64,000 nt of DNA from Ardenticatenaceae bacterium (GCA_020634565.1 JACKBN010000009.1:1-64000), one strand, 5' to 3'; positions 42,976-51,998 are shown, counted from the stretch's first letter. The notes: a model not told the origin generated them from the sequence alone. Made by a program: numbers and translations.

Positions 42976-43263
42976 CTATTGGACGTTGTTCTCTTGGGGC
43001 ATTTCAGGCGTTACCATTTCCTGAACAGCTGGCTCCCCATTTTTCTGGCGGCGGTTGCGCATAAAGCGATGGAAAGCCATCTTAATCCGGTTGGCAAAGA
43101 AGAACCAAACGCCAGTGAGCATACCCAACACTACGATAAGTGCCTGGGCCAACATGCCACCCGTGTTGGGATCAATGTAGCCAACAGGAGCAGCAAAGGC
43201 TGAACTAACGCCTACCAGGGCAATAAATGATGTAAACAGGCCAGCAACAATGATTCGTTTCAT
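42976..43263 (-). CDS. Small exported membrane protein with YIDPNTGG motif
   Basis: A 95-residue protein with a signal peptide ('IVAGLFTSFIALVGVSSAFA', residues 5-24), the short conserved motif 'GYIDPNTGGML', one TM helix ('LIVVLGMLTGVWFFFA') and a basic then acidic tail. Proteins with 'YIDPGTGS' motifs commonly accompany alkaline-phosphatase-family genes in exopolysaccharide loci, exactly as here, where the phosphodiesterase follows after 197 bp. No biochemical role is known to me. The first Gly of the usual motif is replaced by Asn. Confidence 0.8.
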   Translation of the reverse strand: MKRIIVAGLFTSFIALVGVSSAFAAPVGYIDPNTGGMLAQALIVVLGMLTGVWFFFANRIKMAFHRFMRNRRQKNGEPAVQEMVTPEMPQENNVQ

Positions 43264-43401
43264 GAGTATGACTCCTTTACTTTTTTCTCAAGTAATTGGC
43301 AATTTCAGAGTGTACCAATTTGTGGGCGATATCCCCCGGTTCTTACACAGGAACCTATTTGGTACAGCGTTCATACTACTTTCCCACTCTTAAGATGCAC
43401 C

Positions 43402-46113
43402 TTACTTGGCGCGTGACAAACGCCAGACAAAAGCAAAGATACCGACAACCAAAACCAGGGCTACCAACACACCGATAATAATGCCGCCAGAACTACTGGT
43501 AAGCAGACCTGTGTTTTGTACAGGTGCCAGAGTAGCCGTCGGGGTAGGTGAAGGCTGAGGAATGGGTGTTTCCGTGGGCAAAACCTCTGGCGTCGGTGTC
43601 AGCGTAGGCAGCGGAGTGCGCGTGACGCTTGCATCTTCAACAACCCACTGCCGCCCGGTATAGATGATTTCATCCGTCAAGGTTGAGCCGTCGCTAATCA
43701 AACTGCCATACATGACGGCAATCTGGCCATCAGGCGCAGCAATCGCAGAAATAGCATCGGCATTTACGGCCGTATCTTCCAATATCCGCCGCTCGCCCTG
43801 AACCCAGCGATCGGTGTTCCACACCCACTGCTGCAAAACCAGTTGACCAGAATTACTTTCTGCCAACTGCACAATGAGCGGGTTCTCGCTCTGGTCGGCA
43901 ATCAGCGACGTTGGCCCAGGAATCAGGCCAGGGTCAACCACGCGACCTGCCGCGCTCCAGGTAATGCCCCCATCTTCCGAGAATTGGTGCCAGATCACGG
44001 GACGGCCGTCTATCAAACCCGTCCAAATGCGATGCACAAAGCGTTCCTGCACACCTAAAATACTGCTGCCCAAAACCGGCTCTTCAGTCACAATCTCCGG
44101 TTCCGACCAGGTTTTCCCGTCGTCATCGGAGCGGGCGTAAGCCAGGGCCACAGCCTGCATTTCAGGCAGCTGCGTCCAGCGCGTCCACAAAAGGTGCAAG
44201 GTGCCGTCTGCCGTGCGGGTAAGCGTTGCCGGGCCAATCAAATCCCAGCCCGCGTCAATGCCATCAAACGCCATAATCGCATCTGACCAGCTGTCACCAT
44301 CATCTTCAGAACGGGTCAGGTAGATGCCGCGGTCCTCATTAAGCGGAATGGTGTAAGCCACGTAGATAGTACTGTCGCCATCAGAAACGACGCTGGGCCA
44401 GGTGGCCGATTCGCGGGGGGCCGGCAGCAACTGCGGTGTGATCCACTCCGTCACAGACGCGGCACGCTCAGCCAGAGAACGGCTAAAGTAAACGCCGTTG
44501 GGCTGATTGCCCGCCCAGGCCACATACAGGCTGCCCTGCCGATCGGCGGCAATCGCCGGGAAATCTGCCTGGCTACCGCTAGGGGAACGCAGCACCGGAC
44601 GGGGCGCCGACCACTCGCCTGCGTCAAAGCGCGAATAGAATATTTGATTCCCAGGAATGTTCAGCGGGTTGACAATACGCCCCGTGGACACTGGATTTTC
44701 GGATTGGCTCCAGAATGCATGCAGGCGGGAATCTGCCCCCACAACCAGGTTCGGCTGCAATATTTGCACTTCGGCCGTGGCCACCGGTATTGGCTGGCTC
44801 CACACTGAGGTGGGCACAAAACGTGACGACCAGTTTTCAATGTTTCCCAGAGGCCGTGAAACCTGCCAGATGTCATCATCATTGCTGATACCACAGCCAA
44901 TTACCAGCAGGCGATTTTCGGCCGTCACATCGGTCTGGAAGCAGCCAAAGCGCACGTTGCGGAACGTATTCGGGTCGGTAAAGGCACCCAGCGGCGGTTG
45001 CAAAATGGGACGGCTCCATTCGTTGCCGTCTTGGGCTTGTATGTACACATTGCCATTCAGTTTAGAAATGAGGAAGAGCAAATCGTTGGTGCCTTGGACG
45101 AAACGGCCGTCTTCCGGGCAATCGACCTCATCGACATGAACCGCCTGGGCATCCTGCCAGGTAACGCCACTGTCCGAGGATTGCTGCACATATTGGGAAC
45201 ATTGTTCCTCTGCATGGCTGGCTCGCCAGGTGAGATTAACATTGCTGCCGCTGGTGTGTACATTAATTTGCGATGGCCCCGTAGAATCCAGTGGGTCACC
45301 CGCCAGCCGCTCATCCACGATGCGCGGTTCTTCCCAGGTGGTGCCGTTATCGGTGGAACGGGCCACAAATACGGTATCCAGATCGCGATTATCCCAGGCA
45401 ACAATCACATTCTGGTCATCGGCCATCGTCATTTTGAAGTTGGCTTCACCAGGGGTAATGGTGCGGTAATAATCGGAAGCGTACAAATTAACCGGTGCCG
45501 ACCAGTCTGCGCCGCCATCGTCTGAAAAGCGATAAATCAGCCCGGGTTCTGTGGTGGCGGAACTGCGGATGGCAAGATAGATCATGTGGAGACGGCCGTT
45601 TGCGCCCGCAATAATCTCATGGCGAAACACATTGGTGGCCATCAAGCGGGGGCCAGCCCAACCGGCTGATCCAGCCGTGATATCTGCCACGCCAGAACGA
45701 CTGTAAAACAACTCGTCATCCTCATTGGTCCACAGCGCATGTGCCCGATCCTGAGGATCAACATAGACCGTTGGCGTGAAAAACCCTTCAAACCCATCAT
45801 CACCCAACGCCCCAAACGGCGGCTCGCTGAACGGGAAGCGGTAGGTAGACGGCTCCGACCAGGTTTGCCCATCACCAGAACTGTACATGATGCCAGCAAA
45901 CTCATCGTTCCAGAACAGATGATAAGTGCCGCTGCTGTCTTGTGAAAGCGAGGGATCAGAAGCGCCGCCACTGCTAGAGATGTTCAGCGGTTCACTCCAG
46001 ACGTCATTATCTTCTGTTTGGGCCAGCGCCGTTAAACCACTAACCACCAACAAAGACAAAACAGCAACAAATAAAAACAAGCGAAGGGTAAGAGGGTTCG
46101 AGATTTTTTTCAT
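43402..46113 (-). CDS. Large secreted Asp-box beta-propeller protein with C-terminal anchor
   Basis: A 903-residue exported protein. The signal peptide is 'LFLFVAVLSLLVVSGLTALAQ'. At least seven Asp-boxes can be read: 'SSGDGQTW', 'SDDGGADW', 'STDNGTTW', 'SSDSGVTW', 'SEDDGDSW', 'SDDDGKTW' and 'SEDGGITW', enough for two propellers. A Thr-Pro linker ('TPLPTLTPTPEVLPTETP') leads to a TM helix ('GGIIIGVLVALVLVVGIFAFVW') and a short basic tail. Sialidase activity is uncertain; the architecture suits a surface glycan-binding or hydrolase protein. It is preceded by a 311-bp gap with two strong hairpins, so probably has its own transcript. Confidence 0.84.
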   Translation of the reverse strand: MKKISNPLTLRLFLFVAVLSLLVVSGLTALAQTEDNDVWSEPLNISSSGGASDPSLSQDSSGTYHLFWNDEFAGIMYSSGDGQTWSEPSTYRFPFSEPPFGALGDDGFEGFFTPTVYVDPQDRAHALWTNEDDELFYSRSGVADITAGSAGWAGPRLMATNVFRHEIIAGANGRLHMIYLAIRSSATTEPGLIYRFSDDGGADWSAPVNLYASDYYRTITPGEANFKMTMADDQNVIVAWDNRDLDTVFVARSTDNGTTWEEPRIVDERLAGDPLDSTGPSQINVHTSGSNVNLTWRASHAEEQCSQYVQQSSDSGVTWQDAQAVHVDEVDCPEDGRFVQGTNDLLFLISKLNGNVYIQAQDGNEWSRPILQPPLGAFTDPNTFRNVRFGCFQTDVTAENRLLVIGCGISNDDDIWQVSRPLGNIENWSSRFVPTSVWSQPIPVATAEVQILQPNLVVGADSRLHAFWSQSENPVSTGRIVNPLNIPGNQIFYSRFDAGEWSAPRPVLRSPSGSQADFPAIAADRQGSLYVAWAGNQPNGVYFSRSLAERAASVTEWITPQLLPAPRESATWPSVVSDGDSTIYVAYTIPLNEDRGIYLTRSEDDGDSWSDAIMAFDGIDAGWDLIGPATLTRTADGTLHLLWTRWTQLPEMQAVALAYARSDDDGKTWSEPEIVTEEPVLGSSILGVQERFVHRIWTGLIDGRPVIWHQFSEDGGITWSAAGRVVDPGLIPGPTSLIADQSENPLIVQLAESNSGQLVLQQWVWNTDRWVQGERRILEDTAVNADAISAIAAPDGQIAVMYGSLISDGSTLTDEIIYTGRQWVVEDASVTRTPLPTLTPTPEVLPTETPIPQPSPTPTATLAPVQNTGLLTSSSGGIIIGVLVALVLVVGIFAFVWRLSRAK

Positions 46114-46200
46114 AATGAGTCGTTTTTTGAGGCAGTGTCGTGGCAGAGAGGATTGCGTTGCTGAATGGCTCCTGGCACTGCAATGGTAACAATACAGTAA

Positions 46201-46232
46201 ACGCGCTGCGCCTCACGTGAAGCGCAGCGCGT
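46201..46232. other. 11-bp GC-rich stem-loop
   Basis: A perfect 11-bp stem with a 10-nt loop that itself contains the palindrome TCACGTGA. It is followed by TTTACTG on the minus strand, a weak T-run, so it may be a partial terminator or a protein-binding site before the Asp-box gene. Confidence 0.8.
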
Positions 46233-46300
46233 AAGAAAATGCAAGTAGGAAGCATGACCAGCCGCACATGTGCAGCCAAATCATTGAAATATCAACCATT

Positions 46301-46339
46301 AATTCTGGGTAAAGCCTTGTTACGGCCTTACCCAGAATT
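46301..46339. other. 12-bp stem-loop after the DUF5989 gene
   Basis: AATTCTGGGTAA (46301-46312) and TTACCCAGAATT (46328-46339) pair perfectly around AGCCTTGTTACGGCC. It lies 86 bp downstream of the DUF5989 stop on the minus strand. No T-run follows; its loop resembles those of other stem-loops here. Confidence 0.8.
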
Positions 46340-46424
46340 CAAACTTAATTTTTAAGGATTATTGTCGGCACAGAAAACCCTGGACAAGCCTGATGGCTAC
46401 GGGTAGCTTCCCGGCCAAATGCTA

Positions 46425-46607
46425 CTAAAACAGGGTGTAAATAAATGGCGCCAGACCAGAGGCGGAACCAAAAATTACCAGCAAACCAAAAAGAAGCAGC
46501 ACGGCAACCATTGGAATGAGCCACCACCGTTTGTTGGCTCCCAAAAAGCCCAACAATTCGCCAACAACACCAACGTTCGATGTCATGCTTCGCAGGAATT
46601 TTTTCAT
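46425..46607 (-). CDS. DUF5989-type small membrane protein
   Basis: A 60-residue protein: 'MKKFLRSMTSNVGVVGELLGFL', then 'NKRWWLIPMVAVLLLFGLLVIF' as the TM helix and the conserved end 'GLAPFIYTLF'. This matches the DUF5989 pattern, a family regularly found beside NodU-type carbamoyltransferases and SxtJ-like proteins. A GGAGAA ribosome site lies 8 nt before ATG. It is the last gene of the four-gene module. The function is unknown; association with membrane-bound carbamoylation is inferred from neighbours. Confidence 0.85.
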   Translation of the reverse strand: MKKFLRSMTSNVGVVGELLGFLGANKRWWLIPMVAVLLLFGLLVIFGSASGLAPFIYTLF

Positions 46608-46634
46608 GGTTTCATTTCTCCTAAACTATTTTCG

Positions 46635-47867
46635 TTAATTATCAGCAGCAACAAAGGTTTCGTCTACAAATTCGTAGAGCAAGTCCGAGGCCAGATCATG
46701 GCCCAGGTTGTTCATATGGAAATCGCGCTCGAAGTAATAAGGACCATTGCCCGCCAGCGCTTCCTCACGAAAGTCTGGCAGCATATCCAGATAAGGAATG
46801 CTGTTCTCATCCAAAAAGGCAGTTAGGCGATCGTTGGGCACATCACAATACCATTCTTCACCTTCAGCCGGCGGCACAATTTGCGGCGCGGCGGGGATAA
46901 TCAAGACGGCTAATTGTGCCCCATTGTCCGCAACTTCTTTGTCCAGTTCCAGAATCAATGCTTCGGTTACGTTCCAGGCGTTTTCAATGATGGGCAGCGG
47001 ATCTGGATCACAGATGTCGGGGCGGCGTGGGGGTGTTTGTACGGCCGTTTCCTCACCGTCACCCCCCTCAGCACTGCTATCTACCTGATCGGCACTTTCC
47101 GCATCATCGCTGGCCGCTGTCGCGCCACGCCCGCCGCCAAAAAGGCGCACGATTGGCTGCATCCAGCCAGGAATTTCCCCGCGCAGCGCCAGCGTTTGAG
47201 CCACAAACCGGGGCAGCTGGAAATGCTTCTTCAGAAACGTGCCCACTTTGGTCCAAAACGTAGCGGTATCTTCAACCGGGAAGTTTTGCAGTTCCAGATC
47301 ACCCGCATCATTCAAAGTGAAATACGGTTTGGCGCTCTGACCACCATACCGCAGTTCCAGCGTTGGATGGTTGTTGTACACGTCATTGGCCAGATACATG
47401 TTCAAAAACACAACGTCCGGATCGTATTTTTCACCTTCCAGGCGATAAAACAACAGTTCATTGTCGGTGCCGTAAGCGTTGACGCCCGCATTGATCACTT
47501 CCCAATCGCCATCACTGGCATTGAGTTCACTTTCCAGCTGCTTCACAAACGTATCTTCCAACGTCACCTGCATAGCAGCTGTGGTGGAATCACCCAACAT
47601 CAAAATGCGCGTTGCATCCGACTCGTTTTCGTACGGGATTTCCCGGTCGCGCAAACCCTGACTGTTAATGGTAACCCGAATCTGACATTCACCGTAGCAG
47701 GATTCCCAGCCACTGGCATCGGGAATATTTACCCAACCCAGCTCAGCGTCTGGCTGCCAGAAAAGCCCCGTACCCAATTTAAAAATGCGTGCAGCGCCTT
47801 CCAACAATGCCAGAGTAAACAGCAGGCTAATTGTGGCCATCGCCAGATTTTGTAGCAGCTTACGCAT
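46635..47867 (-). CDS. Membrane-anchored SGNH/GDSL hydrolase-like protein
   Basis: A protein of about 410 residues. The ATG at 47867 has an AAGGA site and lies 1 bp after the carbamoyltransferase stop. An N-terminal signal anchor ('LAMATISLLFTLALLEGAARIF') precedes block I 'RILMLGDSTTAAMQ', block II 'INAGVNAYGTDNELL', block III 'LNMYLANDV' and block V 'DFHMNNLGHDLAS' with the Asp-x-His pair. An acidic, low-complexity insert (about 215-245) contains EETAVQTPP, encoded by an octamer. SGNH proteins in such modules are thought to add or remove acyl groups on glycans outside the membrane; the exact reaction is unknown. Confidence 0.86.
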   Translation of the reverse strand: MRKLLQNLAMATISLLFTLALLEGAARIFKLGTGLFWQPDAELGWVNIPDASGWESCYGECQIRVTINSQGLRDREIPYENESDATRILMLGDSTTAAMQVTLEDTFVKQLESELNASDGDWEVINAGVNAYGTDNELLFYRLEGEKYDPDVVFLNMYLANDVYNNHPTLELRYGGQSAKPYFTLNDAGDLELQNFPVEDTATFWTKVGTFLKKHFQLPRFVAQTLALRGEIPGWMQPIVRLFGGGRGATAASDDAESADQVDSSAEGGDGEETAVQTPPRRPDICDPDPLPIIENAWNVTEALILELDKEVADNGAQLAVLIIPAAPQIVPPAEGEEWYCDVPNDRLTAFLDENSIPYLDMLPDFREEALAGNGPYYFERDFHMNNLGHDLASDLLYEFVDETFVAADN

Positions 47868-47868
47868 A

Positions 47869-49734
47869 TTAGTCCTTTGCAAAAGTAATTTCAGGCTTTT
47901 TGATCGCGCTCGTCTTGTTTTGACTCTTACGAACGATGAAGCCATCCATATACAATGTGTCGATATCGCTTTGGGTAAAGGTGTTCAGCGCGTTGGTCGG
48001 CGTGGTGACGATAGGCTCACCGCGCAAGTTAAAGCTGGTGTTTAACAGCACGGGCACACCCGTTGCTTCGCCAAACAGCTCAATGGCCCGATAGTAAAGC
48101 GGGTTCCATTCACGACGAACGGTTTGAATACGGCCGCTTCCCTCATGGTCCACTGCCTGAATTTTCTCACCCTGCCCTGGCTTGGTACGGCAAACCGAAA
48201 GCATAAACCGGTAGGGATAGGTCCGTTTGTGATCGTCCAAATCCTCCCAGAATTCCGGGGCGCGTTCTTCCAAAACCACCGGCGCAAAGGGGCGGAATGG
48301 TTCACGGAATTTAATCCGCTCATTCACAATACCCTTCATTTCGGCACCGCGCGGGTCAGCCATGATAGAGCGATTACCCAAAGCGCGCGGTCCCCACTCA
48401 AAGCGACCCTGGTACAGGCCAATGACGCGCTTCTCCAGCATGTCATCTACCATGTGCTCGGCAACTTTGTCGATGTCACCAACATATTCGTACTTGTAGC
48501 CGTAATCCTCAATGGCGGCTTTGTGCTCATCGTAGCTGTAGGATTTACCCCAATAGGCTGATTCCATGAAGAATGTGCGCGGCTTGCCGAGCAAGACATG
48601 GTAAGCATACAAGGCCGCACCCAGGGCACCACCGGCATCACCGGCAGCTGGCTGGATGTAAACGCTCTCAAAGGGGCCCTCACGCATGATACGGCCGTTT
48701 GCCACCGAGTTCAGCGCCACACCACCGGCAATACAGAGGTTCTTCAAGCCAGTCTGTTCGTACGCATGGGCCACCATCTTCAGCATTGCATCTTCTGTGA
48801 CGCGCTGGATGCTGGCGGCGATGTCCGCATAATATTGGTTCTGGTCGGCCGTTTTCTGATCCCACTGCGGATGATCCTTGAGCGGATGCGTCGTGGGCGT
48901 ATAGAACGTGGAGTCATGCACCCGTGGTTCACCAAACAGATCCGTGAATTTATTACTAAAAGTGCGGTGGGTGGATTTGTGGAAAGTGAAATAATCCATG
49001 TTCAGGCGGAAGCTGGCATCGTCGGCGATGTTGAACACTTTGTACACATCGTCCATGCGCGTGGGTTTGCCATAGGGAGACATACCCATCACCTTGTATT
49101 CGCCATTATTCACCCGAAAACCCAAAAAGGCAGTAAAGGCGGAGTAAAGCAAACCCAGCGAATGAGGGAATTTCTGCTCATGGAAGAGTTCAATGGCGTT
49201 GCTCTGTTGGGTGCCAGGGACACCGTCGGGAGTTTGTTCCCAAACGGCCGTTCCTTTACCAATCGTCGTCGTGGTCCATTCACCCACACCATCTACCGTG
49301 AGAACGGCCGCTTCTTCATACGGTGAGCAGAAGAAAGCGCTGGCCGCATGGCTCAGGTGATGCTCCACAAACAGCAGCTTCTCGTCGGGAATGTCCAGCT
49401 TGGTGAGCAGTTCACCCTTAATCCACAGCTTTTCATTAAACCAGGCCACCATTGATTCACGGAAAACCGGGTATGACTGCGGGAAAGTTTGCAGCGTAGT
49501 CATCATGATCCGCTCAAACTTTTGCAGCGGCTTCTCATAAAAAACAACGTAGTCTAAATCATGCGTCGTAATTCCAGCTTCCTCCAGGCAAAATTGAATA
49601 GCCAGGGTCGGATAGCCAAAATCATGCTTTTTGCGGGAAAAACGCTCTTCTTCCGAAGCAGCGATCAGTTCGCCATCTTTCAAAATAGCGGCAGCTGAAT
49701 CGTGATAGTAGCAAGATACGCCTAATATATACAT
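47869..49734 (-). CDS. Carbamoyltransferase (NodU/TobZ family)
   Basis: A 621-residue enzyme that transfers the carbamoyl group of carbamoyl phosphate to a sugar hydroxyl via a carbamoyl-adenylate. The N-terminal Kae1-like domain begins 'ILGVSCYYHDSAAAILKDG', with 'VEHHLSHAASAFFCSP' supplying the metal-binding His pair, 'LTVDGVGEWTTTT' and 'LCIAGGVALNSVANGRI' (ATP site). The C-terminal YrdC-like domain shows 'YQGRFEWGPRALGNRSIMADPR', 'FRPFAPVVLEERAPEFW' and 'VPVLLNTSFNLRGEPIV'. Full length. It is translated between the SxtJ-like and SGNH genes with almost no spacing. It probably carbamoylates the surface glycan. Confidence 0.95.
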   Translation of the reverse strand: MYILGVSCYYHDSAAAILKDGELIAASEEERFSRKKHDFGYPTLAIQFCLEEAGITTHDLDYVVFYEKPLQKFERIMMTTLQTFPQSYPVFRESMVAWFNEKLWIKGELLTKLDIPDEKLLFVEHHLSHAASAFFCSPYEEAAVLTVDGVGEWTTTTIGKGTAVWEQTPDGVPGTQQSNAIELFHEQKFPHSLGLLYSAFTAFLGFRVNNGEYKVMGMSPYGKPTRMDDVYKVFNIADDASFRLNMDYFTFHKSTHRTFSNKFTDLFGEPRVHDSTFYTPTTHPLKDHPQWDQKTADQNQYYADIAASIQRVTEDAMLKMVAHAYEQTGLKNLCIAGGVALNSVANGRIMREGPFESVYIQPAAGDAGGALGAALYAYHVLLGKPRTFFMESAYWGKSYSYDEHKAAIEDYGYKYEYVGDIDKVAEHMVDDMLEKRVIGLYQGRFEWGPRALGNRSIMADPRGAEMKGIVNERIKFREPFRPFAPVVLEERAPEFWEDLDDHKRTYPYRFMLSVCRTKPGQGEKIQAVDHEGSGRIQTVRREWNPLYYRAIELFGEATGVPVLLNTSFNLRGEPIVTTPTNALNTFTQSDIDTLYMDGFIVRKSQNKTSAIKKPEITFAKD

Positions 49735-49965
49735 TTACCAAAGCCTCCGTGCGTCTTCCAGCGTTAAATCTTTTGTTTTACGATCCAGCCAGGAGGGTTT
49801 TAAATCTTTCATATCCAGCTGATCGCTAAAAAGCGTAATGATTAATCCAAATGGCAAAAATACGGTGAAATAGAAGATTGTTAACACGATACGTGCTACA
49901 AAATCGCCCATGATATGGCCGAATTTCTTCCAGGCTGCCCAAAACTTACTTAATGCTTCCTTCAT
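49735..49965 (-). CDS. SxtJ-like small membrane protein
   Basis: A 76-residue protein with a short amphipathic start ('MKEALSKFWAAWKKFGHIMG'), one hydrophobic segment ('IVLTIFYFTVFLPFGLIITLF') and a charged C-terminus ('LDRKTKDLTLEDARRLW'). It matches the SxtJ-type partner seen with carbamoyltransferases. ATG 49965 has a GAGG site; a TTG at 49980 is rejected. The stop is directly adjacent to the carbamoyltransferase start. It may tether the enzyme at the membrane. Confidence 0.83.
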   Translation of the reverse strand: MKEALSKFWAAWKKFGHIMGDFVARIVLTIFYFTVFLPFGLIITLFSDQLDMKDLKPSWLDRKTKDLTLEDARRLW

Positions 49966-50117
49966 GATTTTCCCTCGCAAATAAAGGATATTTTTGTGTC
50001 AGCAAATCGAGGATGAGTGTTGTTCTCGCTATTTGCTACTGTCTACAGATAAGAGAATATCGGGTCAATGCTGCGAACTTTCTTAAGATGACTTACAATT
50101 TTGCAAATTCAGTGTAA

Positions 50118-51998
50118 TTATGGATTAAATAGGGTTACATTTTCCAAAATTGCCACCATTTCACTGGCTTTGCTAGCTAAATCAGGCCGGTTTTGTCGGT
50201 TCCACCAGTTGGAATAGATTGTCATTTCTGCCTGGGACTCAGAAATATCACGCAAATAGACGAGTGCTTGATCAAAATCCCCAAGCCACACATGGCTGTA
50301 GCCAACTGATTTCACGATGCCCCGATGTTCCGGTGTTTCCATGACGGCCGTTTCCAGAAAAGCAACGGCCGTTTCATACTCCCGCCCCACCATCGCAATT
50401 AACCCCAAGCGATGGTTGGCCGTACGATTGTTCGGATCAAGAGCCAGGGATCGTTCCAGTAAAGTGGTGGCCTGATGAAATCGGTCCAGCTCAACACCCG
50501 AATCCCACTGGTTAGTAGGCCAGCCAACCAGTTCGGCCCGTGCCAATGCCAAAGCGCCCCGGTTAGCATACCATTGCGCCTCCACCCGCTGGCGAAAACC
50601 GAAAAAGAGGCCCACGAGGAGAACGGCCGTTACCCCCACACCCATCGCCCAACGCCGCCGCTGCACCGCTACCGGCGCCAAATCCGCCGATTTACGTCTG
50701 GTAACCAAAATTGCCATGGCTGGTGCAAAAAACAGCAAGGGGGATGCTTGGGCACCGTAAAGCGCATTGTCTATCAGCCCATGCAGCACCATCACCACCA
50801 GGCTAACAAACGCCGCCCAGCGAAACAATACCATTTCCTGCGGCAGCATCTTCTGGCGCTTTTTGCGCCGCCGCCTCATTTCGACACCGTCAGTCTCCGC
50901 TGCGGGCATGCGCTCTGGTTCTGCTTTGTCCAGAGCACGTTGAAACAAGAGCCAAAAGCTGGTGCCAATGAGCACAAGCATGGTCAGCAACGCAAAAATG
51001 CCCTGCTCTAGCCAAAGATCGAAATAGAAATTGCTGTACGCGGCAAAAAAGGAAGGCGTTACCCGAACATATTGGGCGTAAAGAGCGGGGAAAGTAGCCA
51101 GACCACTGCCGGTAAGCGCAAAATCCTCAATGAGATAGAGCGTTTGCTGCGCCAATCCCAACCGCGTGGCGCTATCTTCTTGCCCAGAGCCTGTACCAAG
51201 CAAAAAGTACAGAAACAGAAGGCCGACCAGCCCAAGCAGCAGCAGGATCGCACCATAAATAACTTTACGGGGCATAGGCAGCTTTTTGTAAAGGATGCCG
51301 CTCACGGGCCACAAAAACCAGCAGCTCAATCCCACAGCCAGGGCCAACCAGGCGCCTAAAGAGCTGGTAAAAAGCAAGCCACCAGCCGTTATGACTACAG
51401 AAGCAGCCGCCAACTGCATCCAGCGCACCTGCTTCTTTTGCCAGGCATAAATGCCAAACGCCAGGGTAAAGGGCAGCACCAGCGCCATCATGCCCCCAAG
51501 GGTATTGGGATGCAGCACAGGGAAGGGAAAGGACGGCCGTATTTGCATCCAAAGCATGCCAATTCGGTTTAATATCCCAATGTCTGCTGGCCACTGAAGC
51601 CAGTTATTGCTCATCACAAAGTAGAGCGACAACAGCGCCCCCACAGGTCCGGTTGCCCCAGCCAACAGCCAGGCATCCCGCCGGGAAACCGACACAATGG
51701 CAAAATAAACCCCCATCGCGCCAACAATTACCCAGAACTTGCCCTGGGCTTGTGTGCTACTGTAAGCGGTAAATGTGCCGATAACGGCCGTTATCCCAAA
51801 AATGAACAGCCACCCGTCAAAACGAGAGCGCCGAAAAGGGGCACGCCGGGCCGCAATCCGCAAAATCCAGGGGACCAAAAGGACCACCAATAAGGGCCAG
51901 CCAACCCGACCAGCCGTCACATACCAGAGCATGGCCGCACTGGTAGCTAACCCTAAATTTACAAGCGGGAACCACCGATCATTTGCCAATTCAACCAT
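50118..51998 (-). CDS. O-antigen ligase-like membrane protein with C-terminal TPR region
   Basis: A 626-residue protein. About ten helices fill residues 10-470, with family marks 'FPVLHPNTLGGMMALVLPF' (catalytic-type His and Asn) and 'GSGLATFPALYAQYVRVTPSFFAAYSNFYFDLWLEQG' in two conserved blocks. After a final helix near 465, a TPR-like region (about 490-600) includes 'ATTLLERSLALDPNNRTANHRLGLIAMVG'. Such Wzy/WaaL-TPR fusions act in glycan or protein glycosylation. A second Wzy-like gene is at 23765. The gap upstream has two stem-loops. Confidence 0.83.
   Translation of the reverse strand: MVELANDRWFPLVNLGLATSAAMLWYVTAGRVGWPLLVVLLVPWILRIAARRAPFRRSRFDGWLFIFGITAVIGTFTAYSSTQAQGKFWVIVGAMGVYFAIVSVSRRDAWLLAGATGPVGALLSLYFVMSNNWLQWPADIGILNRIGMLWMQIRPSFPFPVLHPNTLGGMMALVLPFTLAFGIYAWQKKQVRWMQLAAASVVITAGGLLFTSSLGAWLALAVGLSCWFLWPVSGILYKKLPMPRKVIYGAILLLLGLVGLLFLYFLLGTGSGQEDSATRLGLAQQTLYLIEDFALTGSGLATFPALYAQYVRVTPSFFAAYSNFYFDLWLEQGIFALLTMLVLIGTSFWLLFQRALDKAEPERMPAAETDGVEMRRRRKKRQKMLPQEMVLFRWAAFVSLVVMVLHGLIDNALYGAQASPLLFFAPAMAILVTRRKSADLAPVAVQRRRWAMGVGVTAVLLVGLFFGFRQRVEAQWYANRGALALARAELVGWPTNQWDSGVELDRFHQATTLLERSLALDPNNRTANHRLGLIAMVGREYETAVAFLETAVMETPEHRGIVKSVGYSHVWLGDFDQALVYLRDISESQAEMTIYSNWWNRQNRPDLASKASEMVAILENVTLFNP
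51780..51795. repeat. 16-bp palindrome centred on ACGGCCGT
   Basis: GATAACGGCCGTTATC, a perfect 16-bp palindrome in the Wzy-TPR gene. Confidence 0.95.

Larger units (their letters stand above)
46114..46424 (-). other. Intergenic region with two strong hairpins
   Basis: A 311-bp gap between the carbamoyltransferase operon and the Asp-box protein gene. No gene is visible. It contains an 11-bp stem, ACGCGCTGCGC (46201-46211) with GCGCAGCGCGT (46222-46232), around a loop holding TCACGTGA, and the 12-bp stem at 46301-46339. Together they probably separate the two transcription units. Confidence 0.65.
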
